Of a DNA stretch of 64,000 nucleotides, positions 1 to 8,404 are shown in pieces. Position numbers and translations under genes: made by a program. This DNA is from Streptococcus sp. SPS1 (lineage in GTDB: Bacteria > Bacillota > Bacilli > Lactobacillales > Streptococcaceae). A model generated the notes under the pieces. That model saw nothing but the letters and a program-made list of their open reading frames with translations, was not told where the DNA came from and ran no database searches. How positions within the stretch are numbered: position 1 is the stretch's first letter; each line of letters begins with the position of its first letter. The stretch lies in the NCBI RefSeq assembly GCF_030439915.1, contig NZ_JAQFJG010000001.1, positions 124,001 through 188,000 on the forward strand, in the 5' to 3' direction.

Positions 1-967
1 GGCTTAGTAAGTGAGAAAGCTTCTCTTCCAAACTATCCAAGGTCAAATCGCTTTCTTGAAGCTCTTCTGCATAGCCTTTTTTTACAAAGTAAGCCGCATT
101 TTCAATCTGGTCACCACGACTAGCTTCACGACCAAGTGGCACAATGATATGTAATTTTGCCATGGCCAAGAGCTCAAAAATCGTATTGGCACCACCACGT
201 GTCACAACAATATCAGCCAATTCCATCAAGGGTTGATAGAGATTGGTTACATAGTCAACACGAAAGAGATTTTGGCTCAACTCGTTCAGACTAGAATCTC
301 CAGTTAGATTGATAATATTGTAGCGCTCTGTCAGTTCTTTCTTATGGTCTGTCACCAATTGGTTAAAGACACGAGCGCCTGCAGAACCACCGACAAACAA
401 TACAGTTGGCAATTTAGGATTAAAGTGGGTTTGAATATCCACCAATTCATCGGGTTCTGGACTTTTTTGGTCTGAAACCTTGGTCACTGCTCCCACATGC
501 TCGACCTTAGCCAAACTTGAAGCCTGTTCAAAAGTTGAATACATTTTCGTCGCAAATTTATAGGCGATTTTATTGGCCAAGCCCATAGATAGGTCAGATT
601 CGTGAATAAAGACAAGCACTCCTGACACACGCGCAGCGATAACTGGCGGCACAGAGACAAAACCTCCCTTTGAAAAAAGGGCCTGTGGACGAATTCGTAA
701 CATGATAAAGAGCGATTGGACAATTCCCCAACCAACTTTAAAGACATCCAGCATATTTTGCCAAGAGAAATAACGACGTAATTTTCCAGTCGCAATGGGG
801 TGGAAAGTGACATCCAAGCCTGACTTGAGGATTTCTTGGTGTTCAATACCACGCTTGTCCCCGATATAGTGGACTTCCCAACCATCTTCGATGAACTTGG
901 GCATTAACAAAAGATTGAGGGTAACGTGTCCCACCGTCCCCCCACCTGTAAAGACAATTTTTTTCAT
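1..967 (-). CDS. murG: MurG, UDP-GlcNAc:lipid I N-acetylglucosaminyltransferase (3' end outside window)
   Basis: MurG adds GlcNAc to lipid I on the inner face of the membrane to give lipid II. The protein begins [20 protein letters not shown], which holds the family's Gly-rich N-terminal loop. The second glycine-rich loop (LFVGGSAGA) and the donor-binding stretch [15 protein letters not shown] are also readable. About 322 codons are present; the family is about 350 residues, so roughly 30 C-terminal residues lie beyond base 1. The ATG is at 967, one base after the murD stop, with AAGGA inside the murD 3' end as ribosome site, so the two are co-transcribed and probably translationally coupled. 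This fits the usual murD-murG-divIB order of streptococci. Confidence 0.95.
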   Translation of the reverse strand, partial: MKKIVFTGGGTVGHVTLNLLLMPKFIEDGWEVHYIGDKRGIEHQEILKSGLDVTFHPIATGKLRRYFSWQNMLDVFKVGWGIVQSLFIMLRIRPQALFSKGGFVSVPPVIAARVSGVLVFIHESDLSMGLANKIAYKFATKMYSTFEQASSLAKVEHVGAVTKVSDQKSPEPDELVDIQTHFNPKLPTVLFVGGSAGARVFNQLVTDHKKELTERYNIINLTGDSSLNELSQNLFRVDYVTNLYQPLMELADIVVTRGGANTIFELLAMAKLHIIVPLGREASRGDQIENAAYFVKKGYAEELQESDLTLDSLEEKLSHLLS

Positions 968-968
968 A

Positions 969-2321
969 TTATTCCTTTAACTCCGCTACTGTGTCGATAA
1001 AGAGGTCGCCACGTACTTCAAAGTTAGCATACATATCCCAGCTGGCATTGGCAGGACTGAGAAGAACCACATCTCCTTGAGTCGCAAGTTCATAGGCTTT
1101 GCGGGCCGCATCTGCAATGTCAGTTGCATCCACATATGCTACACCAGCCTTGTCTGCTGCCCGTTTGACACGTTCGGCAGACTGACCGAGGATGACCATC
1201 TTCTTGAGTCCAGTAATGTCTGGCACCAATTCGTCAAACTCATTCCCACGGTCCAAACCACCTGCAATCAAAACGACCTTGCTGTTGTCAAATCCTGATA
1301 AGGCTTTTTGAGTTGCCAAGATATTGGTTGACTTACTATCATTATAGAATTTGACACCCTTGATTTCATCCACAAATTGGAGACGGTGTTTGACACCACC
1401 AAAGGCTGAAAGAGTTTCTTTAATAGTTTGATTGTCTACACCACGGAGCTTGGCTACAGCAATAGTCGCAAGGGCATTTTCCACATTGTGGCTACCTGGA
1501 ACACCGATTTCATTCGCTGCCATGACCACTTCCCCACGGAAGTAGAGTTGACCATCTTCCAGATAAGCTCCATCAACCTTTTCAAGTGTTGAGAATGGTA
1601 CAACTGTAGCTTGTGTTTTAGTAGCCAATTCTTTTGCCAAGTCTTGGTTAAAGTTCAAGACAAGGAAATCAGCCGCTGTCATCTTGTTCTGGATATTCCA
1701 CTTGGCTGCTACATATTCCTCAAAAGAACCATGATAATCGATATGAGTTGGCATGAGGTTGGTAATAACCGCAATCTCAGGATGGAATTCTTGAACACCC
1801 ATGAGTTGGAAAGAAGAAAGTTCCATAACAAGCGTGTCCTCATCTGTCGCAGTTTGGGCCACTTGACTAGCTGGATAGCCGATATTCCCTGATAAAAGGC
1901 CATGTTGTCCAGCAGCAGTCAAAACTTCCCCAATCATGGTCGTTGTGGTTGTTTTTCCATTTGAACCTGTGATACCGATAATTGGCGCCTCTGAAATCAA
2001 GTAAGCCAATTCCACCTCAGTCAAGACTGGAATTCCCTTTGCCAAAGCCTTTTCAATCATGGGATTGCTGTATGGGATGCCTGGATTTTTCACCATCAGA
2101 GCAAACTCTTCATCCAAGAGTTCCAAAGGATGACCGCCTGTGATGACCTTGATTCCTTCTTCCAGCAAACTTTGCGCAGCTGGATTGTCCTCGAAAGGCT
2201 TCCCATCATTTACCGTTACAATGGCACCTAGCTTGTCCAACAAACGAGCTGCAGATTCACCAGACTTGGCCAAACCTAAAACAAGGACTTTCTTATTTTT
2301 AAATTGATCTATTACTTTCAT
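969..2321 (-). CDS. murD: MurD, UDP-N-acetylmuramoyl-L-alanine:D-glutamate ligase
   Basis: Cytoplasmic Mur ligase that adds D-Glu to UDP-MurNAc-L-Ala using ATP. It is 450 residues, the normal size. The N-terminal nucleotide-binding fold has VLGLAKSG near residue 15. The ATP loop [11 protein letters not shown] is near residue 115, and the central-domain motif NDSKSTN is around residue 327. The start at 2321 is preceded by GGAG seven bases upstream. It is the first gene of the murD-murG cell-wall unit. The 116-bp gap upstream and the terminator at 2412-2439 separate it from the DUF3165 gene. Confidence 0.97.
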   Translation of the reverse strand: MKVIDQFKNKKVLVLGLAKSGESAARLLDKLGAIVTVNDGKPFEDNPAAQSLLEEGIKVITGGHPLELLDEEFALMVKNPGIPYSNPMIEKALAKGIPVLTEVELAYLISEAPIIGITGSNGKTTTTTMIGEVLTAAGQHGLLSGNIGYPASQVAQTATDEDTLVMELSSFQLMGVQEFHPEIAVITNLMPTHIDYHGSFEEYVAAKWNIQNKMTAADFLVLNFNQDLAKELATKTQATVVPFSTLEKVDGAYLEDGQLYFRGEVVMAANEIGVPGSHNVENALATIAVAKLRGVDNQTIKETLSAFGGVKHRLQFVDEIKGVKFYNDSKSTNILATQKALSGFDNSKVVLIAGGLDRGNEFDELVPDITGLKKMVILGQSAERVKRAADKAGVAYVDATDIADAARKAYELATQGDVVLLSPANASWDMYANFEVRGDLFIDTVAELKE

Positions 2322-2411
2322 GTCTCAAACTCCATTTCTACTCTTACTATTTTACCATTTTTATGGAAATAATTCTAAATGAAAATGCTCAGATTCAGCA
2401 TTCTAACAAGC

Positions 2412-2439
2412 AAAAAAGAGAGCCGAAACTCTCTTTTTT
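2412..2439 (-). terminator. Rho-independent terminator after the DUF3165 gene
   Basis: An 11-bp perfect stem (AAAAAAGAGAG with CTCTCTTTTTT) and a 6-base loop. The T run follows in the leftward direction, and the right arm overlaps the stop codon of the DUF3165 gene. Confidence 0.8.
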
Positions 2440-2692
2440 ATCTTCTTTTACTTTTTTTGACTGGCATGAGTGTGATGTCTCTCACACTAAAGTAAGCTAG
2501 GATTAACATGGCTATTGCTAGGAATATTTCTGTTGGTAATTGAAAAATTTTCAAAAAAGATAGAGCCAACAAAACCAAAAGTGCCACTAAAATACATACC
2601 ATAGCGACGATATTGACTGTCCCTTTAATACTTTCTGGTGTCGCAAATACATAGAGTAGGAGCAGTAAAATTCCTAGGACTAAATAGACCAT
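2438..2692 (-). CDS. DUF3165-type small membrane protein
   Basis: 84 residues with three hydrophobic segments (about 2-17, 27-47 and 51-70) and a basic tail ending KKSKRR, so it is a small integral membrane protein with a cytoplasmic C-terminus. I recognise it as the streptococcal DUF3165 family found next to typA; no biochemical role is known to me. It starts 19 bp after the typA stop codon, so it is probably read from the typA promoter, and it ends in a strong terminator. The ATG at 2692 has AGAAAGAGAG just upstream as a modest ribosome site. Confidence 0.75.
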   Translation of the reverse strand: MVYLVLGILLLLLYVFATPESIKGTVNIVAMVCILVALLVLLALSFLKIFQLPTEIFLAIAMLILAYFSVRDITLMPVKKSKRR

Positions 2693-2711
2693 CTTTCTCT
2701 CTTTCTAGCTC

Positions 2712-4553
2712 TTATTCAGCTGATTTTTTCTTCTTGTTAGCTTTCTCACGCTCTGCCTTGTTAAGGATTTGTTTACGCAAACGGATAGACTCAGGCGTTA
2801 CTTCCATGTACTCATCGTCGTTCAAGAACTCAAGAGACTCTTCAAGTGTCAAGATACGAGGTGTCTTGATAACAGCTGTTTGGTCCTTAGTAGCTGAACG
2901 AACGTTGGTCATTTGTTTCGCCTTAGTGATGTTAACTGTCAAGTCATTTTCACGAGAGTTTTCACCGATGATCATTCCTTCATAAACCTCAGTACCTGGG
3001 TTGACAAAGATAGTACCGCGTTCTTCGATAGACATGATTGAGTAAGTTGTAGCCTTACCAGCATCGATAGAAACAAGGGCACCACGGTGACGTCCACCAA
3101 TTTCACCTGGAATCAATGGCAAGTATTGGTCGAAGGTATGGTTCATGATACCGTAACCACGAGTCATTGACAAGAACTCAGTTGAGTAACCGATCAACCC
3201 ACGCGCTGGAACAAGAAAGACCAAACGAGTTTGACCATTACCAGTTGAAATCATATCCAACATTTCACCCTTACGTTCAGAAAGGCTTTGGATAACAGAT
3301 CCTTGATATTCTTCTGGAGTATCGATTTGTACACGCTCAAATGGCTCACATTTAACACCGTCGATTTCTTTTACGATAACTTCTGGACGAGATACTTGAA
3401 GTTCATAGCCCTCACGACGCATTGTTTCGATAAGGATTGACAAGTGCAATTCTCCACGTCCTGAAACAGTCCATTTATCTGGAGAGTCAGTTGGGTCGAC
3501 ACGAAGGGAAACGTCTGTTTGCAATTCTGCCTGCAAACGTTCTTCCACCTTACGAGAAGTCACCCATTTACCTTCTTTACCAGCAAATGGTGAGTTGTTG
3601 ACCAAGAAAGTCATTTGAAGAGTTGGCTCATCGATGTGTAGGATTGGAAGAGCTTCAACTGCATCTGTCGGAGTAATGGTTTCACCGACAAAGATATCTT
3701 CCATACCTGAAACGGCAATCAAATCACCCGCTTTAGCTTCTTGGATTTCACGACGTTCCAAACCAAAGAAACCGAAGAGTTTTGTAACACGGAAGTTTTT
3801 AGTTGTGCCGTCAAGTTTAGAAAGGGTAACTTGGTCCCCAACCTTAACAGTACCACGGAAGACACGACCGATACCGATACGGCCAACGAAGTCGTTGTAG
3901 TCCAAAAGTGATACTTGGAACTGCAAAGGCTCATCTGAGTTATCTACTGGAGCTGGGATATGGTCGATAATCGTGTCAAAGATTGGTGCCATAGTAGCTT
4001 CTTGGTCAGCTGGATCATCTGACAATGAAGAAGTTCCGTTGATCGCTGAAGCATACACCACTGGGAAATCAAGCTGGTCGTCATCTGCACCAAGCTCAAT
4101 GAAAAGTTCCAAGACTTCATCCACTACTTCTGCTGGACGAGCTGATGGCTTATCGATTTTATTGACAACCACGATTGGGACAAGGTCTTGTTCCAAGGCT
4201 TTTTTCAATACGAAACGAGTTTGTGGCATTGTTCCTTCGTAGGCATCTACGACCAAGACAACACCGTCAACCATTTTCATGATACGCTCAACTTCTCCAC
4301 CGAAGTCCGCGTGTCCTGGTGTGTCCATGATGTTAATACGAGTTCCGTTGTAGGCAACGGCTGTATTTTTAGCAAGGATGGTAATTCCACGCTCTTTTTC
4401 GATATCGTTTGAGTCCATAGCACGCTCAGCCAATTCAGTACGTGCATCAAGAGTCTCTGATTGTTTCAATAATTCATCAACAAGGGTTGTTTTACCGTGG
4501 TCAACGTGGGCGATAATCGCAATGTTACGGATATCTTCTCTAAGTTTTGTCAT
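2712..4553 (-). CDS. typA: TypA/BipA ribosome-associated GTPase
   Basis: Translational GTPase of the EF-G/LepA group, involved in ribosome assembly and stress adaptation. The G1 motif AHVDHGKTT lies near residue 13, G3 is DTPGHADFG and G4 is NKIDK, followed by the EF-G-like domains and the BipA C-terminal domain. The start is placed at 4553 ([10 protein letters not shown], 613 residues) because GAGGAAATC sits directly before that ATG and BipA proteins normally begin there. An in-frame ATG seven codons upstream (4574) lies before this ribosome site and is rejected. An extended -10 promoter lies at 4596-4604. Confidence 0.96.
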   Translation of the reverse strand: MTKLREDIRNIAIIAHVDHGKTTLVDELLKQSETLDARTELAERAMDSNDIEKERGITILAKNTAVAYNGTRINIMDTPGHADFGGEVERIMKMVDGVVLVVDAYEGTMPQTRFVLKKALEQDLVPIVVVNKIDKPSARPAEVVDEVLELFIELGADDDQLDFPVVYASAINGTSSLSDDPADQEATMAPIFDTIIDHIPAPVDNSDEPLQFQVSLLDYNDFVGRIGIGRVFRGTVKVGDQVTLSKLDGTTKNFRVTKLFGFFGLERREIQEAKAGDLIAVSGMEDIFVGETITPTDAVEALPILHIDEPTLQMTFLVNNSPFAGKEGKWVTSRKVEERLQAELQTDVSLRVDPTDSPDKWTVSGRGELHLSILIETMRREGYELQVSRPEVIVKEIDGVKCEPFERVQIDTPEEYQGSVIQSLSERKGEMLDMISTGNGQTRLVFLVPARGLIGYSTEFLSMTRGYGIMNHTFDQYLPLIPGEIGGRHRGALVSIDAGKATTYSIMSIEERGTIFVNPGTEVYEGMIIGENSRENDLTVNITKAKQMTNVRSATKDQTAVIKTPRILTLEESLEFLNDDEYMEVTPESIRLRKQILNKAEREKANKKKKSAE

Positions 4554-4595
4554 GATTTCCTCTATAATATTCAAAATTTATTTTCTAACTGAACG

Positions 4596-4604
4596 ATTAT
4601 ACCA
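4596..4604 (-). promoter_or_regulatory. Extended -10 promoter of typA
   Basis: On the minus strand the sequence reads TGGTATAAT, an extended -10 of the TGnTATAAT kind, 42 bases before the typA ATG. A poor -35 (TGTTAT) is 16 bases upstream, which is acceptable for an extended -10. Confidence 0.65.
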
Positions 4605-4714
4605 TAATTTCAGGTAAATAACATAACTCAAGCAAGTGTAAATGTTTTCACTATGCTTTTCTTTTCACATCAAGCCTTTTCAAAGCAAGCGACTTATGAT
4701 AAGATAGGCACAGT

Positions 4715-5440
4715 ATGCGTTTAGATAATTTATTAGCCCAAGAAAAAATCAGTCGAAAGGCCATGAAACAAGCCTTACTAAAAGGAGAAATTTTAGTCGA
4801 TGCTTGCCCAGCCCGCTCCTTAGCCCAAAACATCGATACAGGACTACAAGAACTCCTTTATCAGGACCGAATCATTCAAGGCTATGAGCACACCTACCTT
4901 ATGCTTCATAAGCCTGCTGGTGTCGTTACAGCCAACAAAGACAAGAAACTTCCAACAGTCATGGATCTCCTTCCGCCTGACATCCAGTCTGACAAGCTCT
5001 ATGCCGTCGGCCGACTGGACCGAGATACGACAGGACTCCTCCTCTTGACCGATAACGGTCCCTTGGGCTTTCAGCTCCTCCATCCCCAATATCATGTGAA
5101 TAAGACTTATCAAGTTGAGGTTAATGGACTTCTAACACCTGACCATATCCAAGCATTTCAAAAGGGAATTGTCTTTTTAGATGGCACTGTCTGTAAAGCT
5201 GCAAGACTAGAGATTCTATCTGCAAGTCCTTCCTTCAGTCAAGCCTCCATCACCATTTCAGAAGGAAAATTTCATCAGGTTAAGAAAATGTTTCTCTCGG
5301 TTGGTGTCAAGGTGACCTCCCTCAAACGCACCCATTTTGGCCCTTGGAGCTTGGATGAAAACCTGCAAGAGGGAGACTATCGCTCCCTCAACTCAGAAGA
5401 GCTGACAAGCATTCGTGAATTTCTCAGAAAAAGTGGTTAA
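4715..5440 (+). CDS. rsuA: RsuA-family 16S rRNA pseudouridine synthase
   Basis: 241 residues. An N-terminal S4 RNA-binding domain (MRLDNLLAQE..., about 1-45) is followed by the RsuA/RluB/E/F catalytic domain. The catalytic motif GRLDRDTTGLLLLTDNG holds the active-site Asp near position 102, and the closing motif GKFHQVKKM is near residue 188. It is predicted to isomerise one uridine of 16S rRNA (U516 in E. coli RsuA). It is divergent from typA. The ATG follows TATGAT or TAAGAT (4695-4705) by only 10-20 bases without a clear Shine-Dalgarno, so the leader is probably very short. It ends in a hairpin at 5441-5472. Confidence 0.9.
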   Translation: MRLDNLLAQEKISRKAMKQALLKGEILVDACPARSLAQNIDTGLQELLYQDRIIQGYEHTYLMLHKPAGVVTANKDKKLPTVMDLLPPDIQSDKLYAVGRLDRDTTGLLLLTDNGPLGFQLLHPQYHVNKTYQVEVNGLLTPDHIQAFQKGIVFLDGTVCKAARLEILSASPSFSQASITISEGKFHQVKKMFLSVGVKVTSLKRTHFGPWSLDENLQEGDYRSLNSEELTSIREFLRKSG

Positions 5441-5472
5441 AAAATGAGCTCGGAAACATCCAAGCTCGTTTT
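5441..5472 (+). terminator. Bidirectional terminator between rsuA and the rhodanese gene
   Basis: AAAA-TGAGCT, a 12-base loop, then AGCTCG-TTTT. The short stem is flanked by A and T runs, so it can serve both converging genes. Confidence 0.6.
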
Positions 5473-5473
5473 C

Positions 5474-5857
5474 TTATTTCTCAACTTTGACTTTCCCTTT
5501 CCAAGAATCCAGTCCATAAGAAAGGATATAAATCTCAGAAAAACCTTGTTTTTTCAAATAAAGGGCTGCATTTGTGACACGCTGCGCACGTTGGTTTTCG
5601 TAGAGAAGGACAGGTTTATCCTTACGAAGGGCTGCAAGACTAGTCTTCAACTGACTTGAAGGAATATTGCGGGCACCAAGAATATGTTTTCTGTGGAATT
5701 CAGCTGGGTCGCGCAAATCAATCAATTGACCCGTACGAATCAAGGCTTCAAATTCCTCATTGTCCACAATTTTAGCCGCACGGCGAATACGAAGATAGTT
5801 AAAGCCCATCCACGCCAACATTGCCAGTATAAGTGCCCACAAAATCCAAGTAACCAT
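5474..5857 (-). CDS. Membrane-anchored rhodanese-like protein lacking the catalytic cysteine
   Basis: 127 residues. One N-terminal transmembrane helix (about 3-22) is followed by a rhodanese-fold domain with the usual LIDLRDPAEFHRKHILGARNIP stretch split across residues 45-66. In active rhodaneses the loop after the central strand is C-x-x-G-x-R-[ST]. Here it reads LLYENQRAQR, so no cysteine is at the nucleophile position, and sulfurtransferase activity is unlikely. The domain may act in binding or scaffolding (inference). The ATG overlaps the yqgQ stop (TAATG), so translation is coupled to yqgQ. Confidence 0.85.
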   Translation of the reverse strand: MVTWILWALILAMLAWMGFNYLRIRRAAKIVDNEEFEALIRTGQLIDLRDPAEFHRKHILGARNIPSSQLKTSLAALRKDKPVLLYENQRAQRVTNAALYLKKQGFSEIYILSYGLDSWKGKVKVEK

Positions 5858-6078
5858 TAGTTCTTTTCTCCATTTTTCTCAATATAATCCAATTCTACCT
5901 TGTGCTCTCTGCGAAGAACCGCTTCTGCTTCCAGATAGTCTAATTTGTCCATCAACCCTGCATCGTAAATCCGAGAGAGTTCCAACTTCATCAGTTCAAT
6001 ATCATATAAACGTTTTCCCATGTAAACAATAATACCAAATCGTTTGAGGAATTGCTGCACATCATAGAATGTTTTCAT
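5857..6078 (-). CDS. yqgQ: YqgQ-family (DUF910) small protein, predicted leaderless
   Basis: 73 residues starting MKTFYDVQQFLKRFGI, the typical YqgQ start: a small helical cytoplasmic protein of unknown function. Longer in-frame starts exist at 6087 and 6129. They are rejected because a near-ideal promoter (6086-6114) places the transcription start at about 6079, so the mRNA would begin at this ATG. There is no Shine-Dalgarno in front. It is followed by the rhodanese gene with a 1-base overlap, the same pair seen in other streptococci and bacilli. Confidence 0.85.
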   Translation of the reverse strand: MKTFYDVQQFLKRFGIIVYMGKRLYDIELMKLELSRIYDAGLMDKLDYLEAEAVLRREHKVELDYIEKNGEKN

Positions 6079-6085
6079 AAGACTC

Positions 6086-6114
6086 ATTCTAGCAAAATTT
6101 TGTGTTTTTTTCAA
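6086..6114 (-). promoter_or_regulatory. Strong extended -10 promoter of yqgQ, giving a leaderless mRNA
   Basis: Minus strand: TTGAAA (6109-6114), a 17-base spacer, and TAGAAT (6086-6091), with TGC immediately before the -10. Counting seven bases on from the -10 gives +1 at about 6079, adjacent to or at the A of the yqgQ ATG (6078). Confidence 0.75.
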
Positions 6115-6144
6115 GAAGAGACCATACAAGAAGTATCACACAAA

Positions 6145-6176
6145 TTAAAAAAGCTGCATCTTCTGCAACTTTTTAA
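6145..6176 (-). terminator. Terminator of the kinase/regulator operon
   Basis: TTAAAAAAGCTGCA, a 5-base loop, then TGCAACTTTTTAA. The stem runs into the stop codon of the response regulator and has T runs on both sides. Confidence 0.7.
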
Positions 6177-6769
6177 TCTGGTGGAAAATAGCCCAACTGC
6201 TCAGCGATATGAATCGCCTCCTGCCTGTTAGCCACTCCTAATTTTGAAAAGATATTGGCCAAGTGATTAGAAACTGTACGTTTACTCACATAGACCTTGT
6301 CACAGACATCATCAATGGTCAAGCCATTTCTAACCAGTTCTAGTATCTCGATTTCTCGTGGTGTTAGCACCTCTACCATCACTTCATCTGAAAAGACCTT
6401 ACCTCCTAGATAAATCTTTTCCAGTTTTTTCACCAACTCATCTGGATCCATACTTTTATCTAGAAAGCCATAAGCTCCCATAGCTTTAGCTCGGTGTTCA
6501 TACATCTTTTTGCTGTATCCCGTCAAAATTACAATCTTACTAGAACAACCATTGTCGATAATATCTTGTGCCAAGGTCAGCCCATCATCTTGATACAGAC
6601 TCGTCAGGTTGATGTCAATCAAAATAATGTCGTAGTTATTAAAAGCAATCTCCGAAATAGTCGAAAAATTATCCACTAACTGGACCTTTTTTATGTTTTC
6701 CGATAACTCTAAAATCATCTTGATACTTTGGCTAAATAATTTATGATCATCAATTAACAAAATTTTCAT
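6173..6769 (-). CDS. LuxR/NarL-type response regulator of the peptide-response island
   Basis: 198 residues. The receiver domain (1-120) has the acidic pair LIDD, the phospho-acceptor Asp near residue 52 (ILIDINL) and the conserved Lys in FLDKS. A LuxR-type helix-turn-helix follows (LTPREIEILELVRNGLT...VSKRTVSNHL). The start is set at 6769 (MKILLIDD) because AAGGAG lies seven bases upstream. The in-frame ATG at 6787 lies before that site. It overlaps the 3' end of the kinase gene by 20 bases, so the pair is co-translated. It presumably controls the ABC transporter or peptide promoters upstream (inference). Confidence 0.92.
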   Translation of the reverse strand: MKILLIDDHKLFSQSIKMILELSENIKKVQLVDNFSTISEIAFNNYDIILIDINLTSLYQDDGLTLAQDIIDNGCSSKIVILTGYSKKMYEHRAKAMGAYGFLDKSMDPDELVKKLEKIYLGGKVFSDEVMVEVLTPREIEILELVRNGLTIDDVCDKVYVSKRTVSNHLANIFSKLGVANRQEAIHIAEQLGYFPPD

Positions 6770-8324
6770 AGCACAACTCCTTATCAATCGGGAGAGTAAT
6801 TTCTACACGAAATCTCTTATTATTTTCAAAAATCTGCATCTGACCACCTAAAACACTAATTTTATTAGACATATTTTTCAAGCCATAACCTAAGGATTTT
6901 TCTGTTTGAAGGCAGTCATTTTCAGAAATGATAAAAATAGCGTCATCATGCACATCAATCTTCAAAGAAATCGTTCCACCACTAGCGTACTTAACTGCAT
7001 TGGTCGCCAACTCCTCAACCAGACGATAGGTAATTTTATCGTAAGGAGATAAAAGTCTAAAGTGGGCAGGAAACTGTGTGACAAATTCATTTTCTGCGTG
7101 ATAGCGCTTGACAATCCGATTAATCAGCCCTTGATACTGGATGTCTAACTGCTCGTCTGTTTCTACCATTGGCTGATAATAATCCATCCGCTCACGAATC
7201 CGCTGAACCAACTCCTCTGTCACCAGATTGATCTGTTCACCAAAAGCTTTATTGCTACTATATTGATTGAAATTTTTTATTGCCATCACATTTTGCAGGA
7301 TTTCATTGTGAAGAAATTCGGAGAACTGTTGTTCTGTGTCTTCATTTGCCAGCAGACTTTTCACCATACGGTTACGCTTTAAAAAGAGAACTTTTACATA
7401 ATCCCTAGCATCTAGCATATCAGCAGAACGAAAGAGGCGAATCAATTCTTCCGAACAAATCCCGAACAATAGTAACATGATATTCAAGACCAAAAAGCTC
7501 GTGTTTAAGTTTAGACGAAAGATGATGAAAATACCTACTAACAAAAACATAACTAGTAAAAATAAGTGTGAAAAAGCTTTTATATAGGACAATTTTAACT
7601 CTGATACCTTTTTTTGAAGAGAGCTGATAATCGTTTTGAAGTGTAAAAAAGCTAAAATGCCAAGAATTTCCAGATACCAGACTAGGTTCATCACTCCTGA
7701 GCCCGTCGTATTGATATACAAAAAGAAATAAGAAAGAGGCAATATCAAAGCTAATATCCACAAATTTCGTCTCTGATACTTGAGTTTACTTTTCAACTCT
7801 TTATGATATAAAATCAGTAAAATCAAGGGAACAAGGTTTAAAAAGAAAGACGCAAACAAGGACAGAAATAGAAAAATTGAAGGACTTAACAGATACGAAC
7901 TAATGGTGATTAGTGTCAACACAAAGGACACACTCAACAGTTCTTCTCCTATTTTCTCTCCCAGAAAGATAATAGACAGAGAACTATACACCAATAAAAA
8001 AGAGTTGAGCGGATGAAGAATATCAAAAAAGTGCAACAGGGTGTTCGCAACTCCTTGATTAAAGATGGATTGCCAGCTAATGAGAAACATCATCAGGAGC
8101 AACCAAAGTTTCAACTCACTATACCGAAAGGTCACAATATTACAAATATAGCTAAATACAATTAAAGCAATAATCAGCAATAAAACCATCTGTAAGGAAA
8201 AATCTGTCGAAAACTCCAGAGGAATCCTATAATAAATATAAATCATCAAAGTTAGATGATTAAAAATCGTCAACCACCACAATAAAAGTGAGTTTTTCGA
8301 GATCAATTTGACAAACTGTTTCAT
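6750..8324 (-). CDS. Polytopic membrane histidine kinase of the peptide-response island
   Basis: 524 residues. The first 295 contain about eight to ten hydrophobic helices, so the input domain lies in the membrane. The HisKA_3-like dimerisation box is EFLHNEILQNVMAI with the predicted phospho-His near residue 339. The HATPase domain has the N box (VEELATNAVKYASGG) and the G box GYGLKNM. This is the partner of the LuxR-type regulator it overlaps. It has no large extracellular sensor domain, which suits a kinase that senses through membrane partners such as the adjacent Bce-like transporter (inference). It has its own extended -10 promoter at 8356-8364. Confidence 0.92.
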   Translation of the reverse strand: MKQFVKLISKNSLLLWWLTIFNHLTLMIYIYYRIPLEFSTDFSLQMVLLLIIALIVFSYICNIVTFRYSELKLWLLLMMFLISWQSIFNQGVANTLLHFFDILHPLNSFLLVYSSLSIIFLGEKIGEELLSVSFVLTLITISSYLLSPSIFLFLSLFASFFLNLVPLILLILYHKELKSKLKYQRRNLWILALILPLSYFFLYINTTGSGVMNLVWYLEILGILAFLHFKTIISSLQKKVSELKLSYIKAFSHLFLLVMFLLVGIFIIFRLNLNTSFLVLNIMLLLFGICSEELIRLFRSADMLDARDYVKVLFLKRNRMVKSLLANEDTEQQFSEFLHNEILQNVMAIKNFNQYSSNKAFGEQINLVTEELVQRIRERMDYYQPMVETDEQLDIQYQGLINRIVKRYHAENEFVTQFPAHFRLLSPYDKITYRLVEELATNAVKYASGGTISLKIDVHDDAIFIISENDCLQTEKSLGYGLKNMSNKISVLGGQMQIFENNKRFRVEITLPIDKELCYENFVN

Positions 8325-8355
8325 ATGTATCCACTTCCTGAACTACTTTAATATC

Positions 8356-8364
8356 ATTATAACA
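8356..8364 (-). promoter_or_regulatory. Extended -10 promoter of the kinase gene
   Basis: Minus strand TGTTATAAT, 32 bases before the kinase ATG, right after the hairpin at 8366-8400. No convincing -35. Confidence 0.55.
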
Positions 8365-8365
8365 C

Positions 8366-8400
8366 AATACCAGAATTGTCGGATAGGCAACTCTGGTATT
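8366..8400 (-). terminator. Hairpin after the permease gene
   Basis: AATACCAGAGTTGCC, a short loop, then GACAATTCTGGTATT (minus strand). It is a long imperfect stem without a T run, so termination may be partial and allow read-through into the kinase gene. Confidence 0.45.
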
Positions 8401-8404
8401 TGAC

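Noticed and set aside
4554..4574. Upstream ATG for typA (MNIIEEI extension)
   Set aside because: It lies before the GAGGAAATC ribosome site and adds residues not found in BipA proteins.
5474..5857. Rhodanese gene as a pseudogene because the catalytic Cys is missing
   Set aside because: Frame, anchor, fold motifs and translational coupling to yqgQ are intact, so it is more likely a non-catalytic protein.
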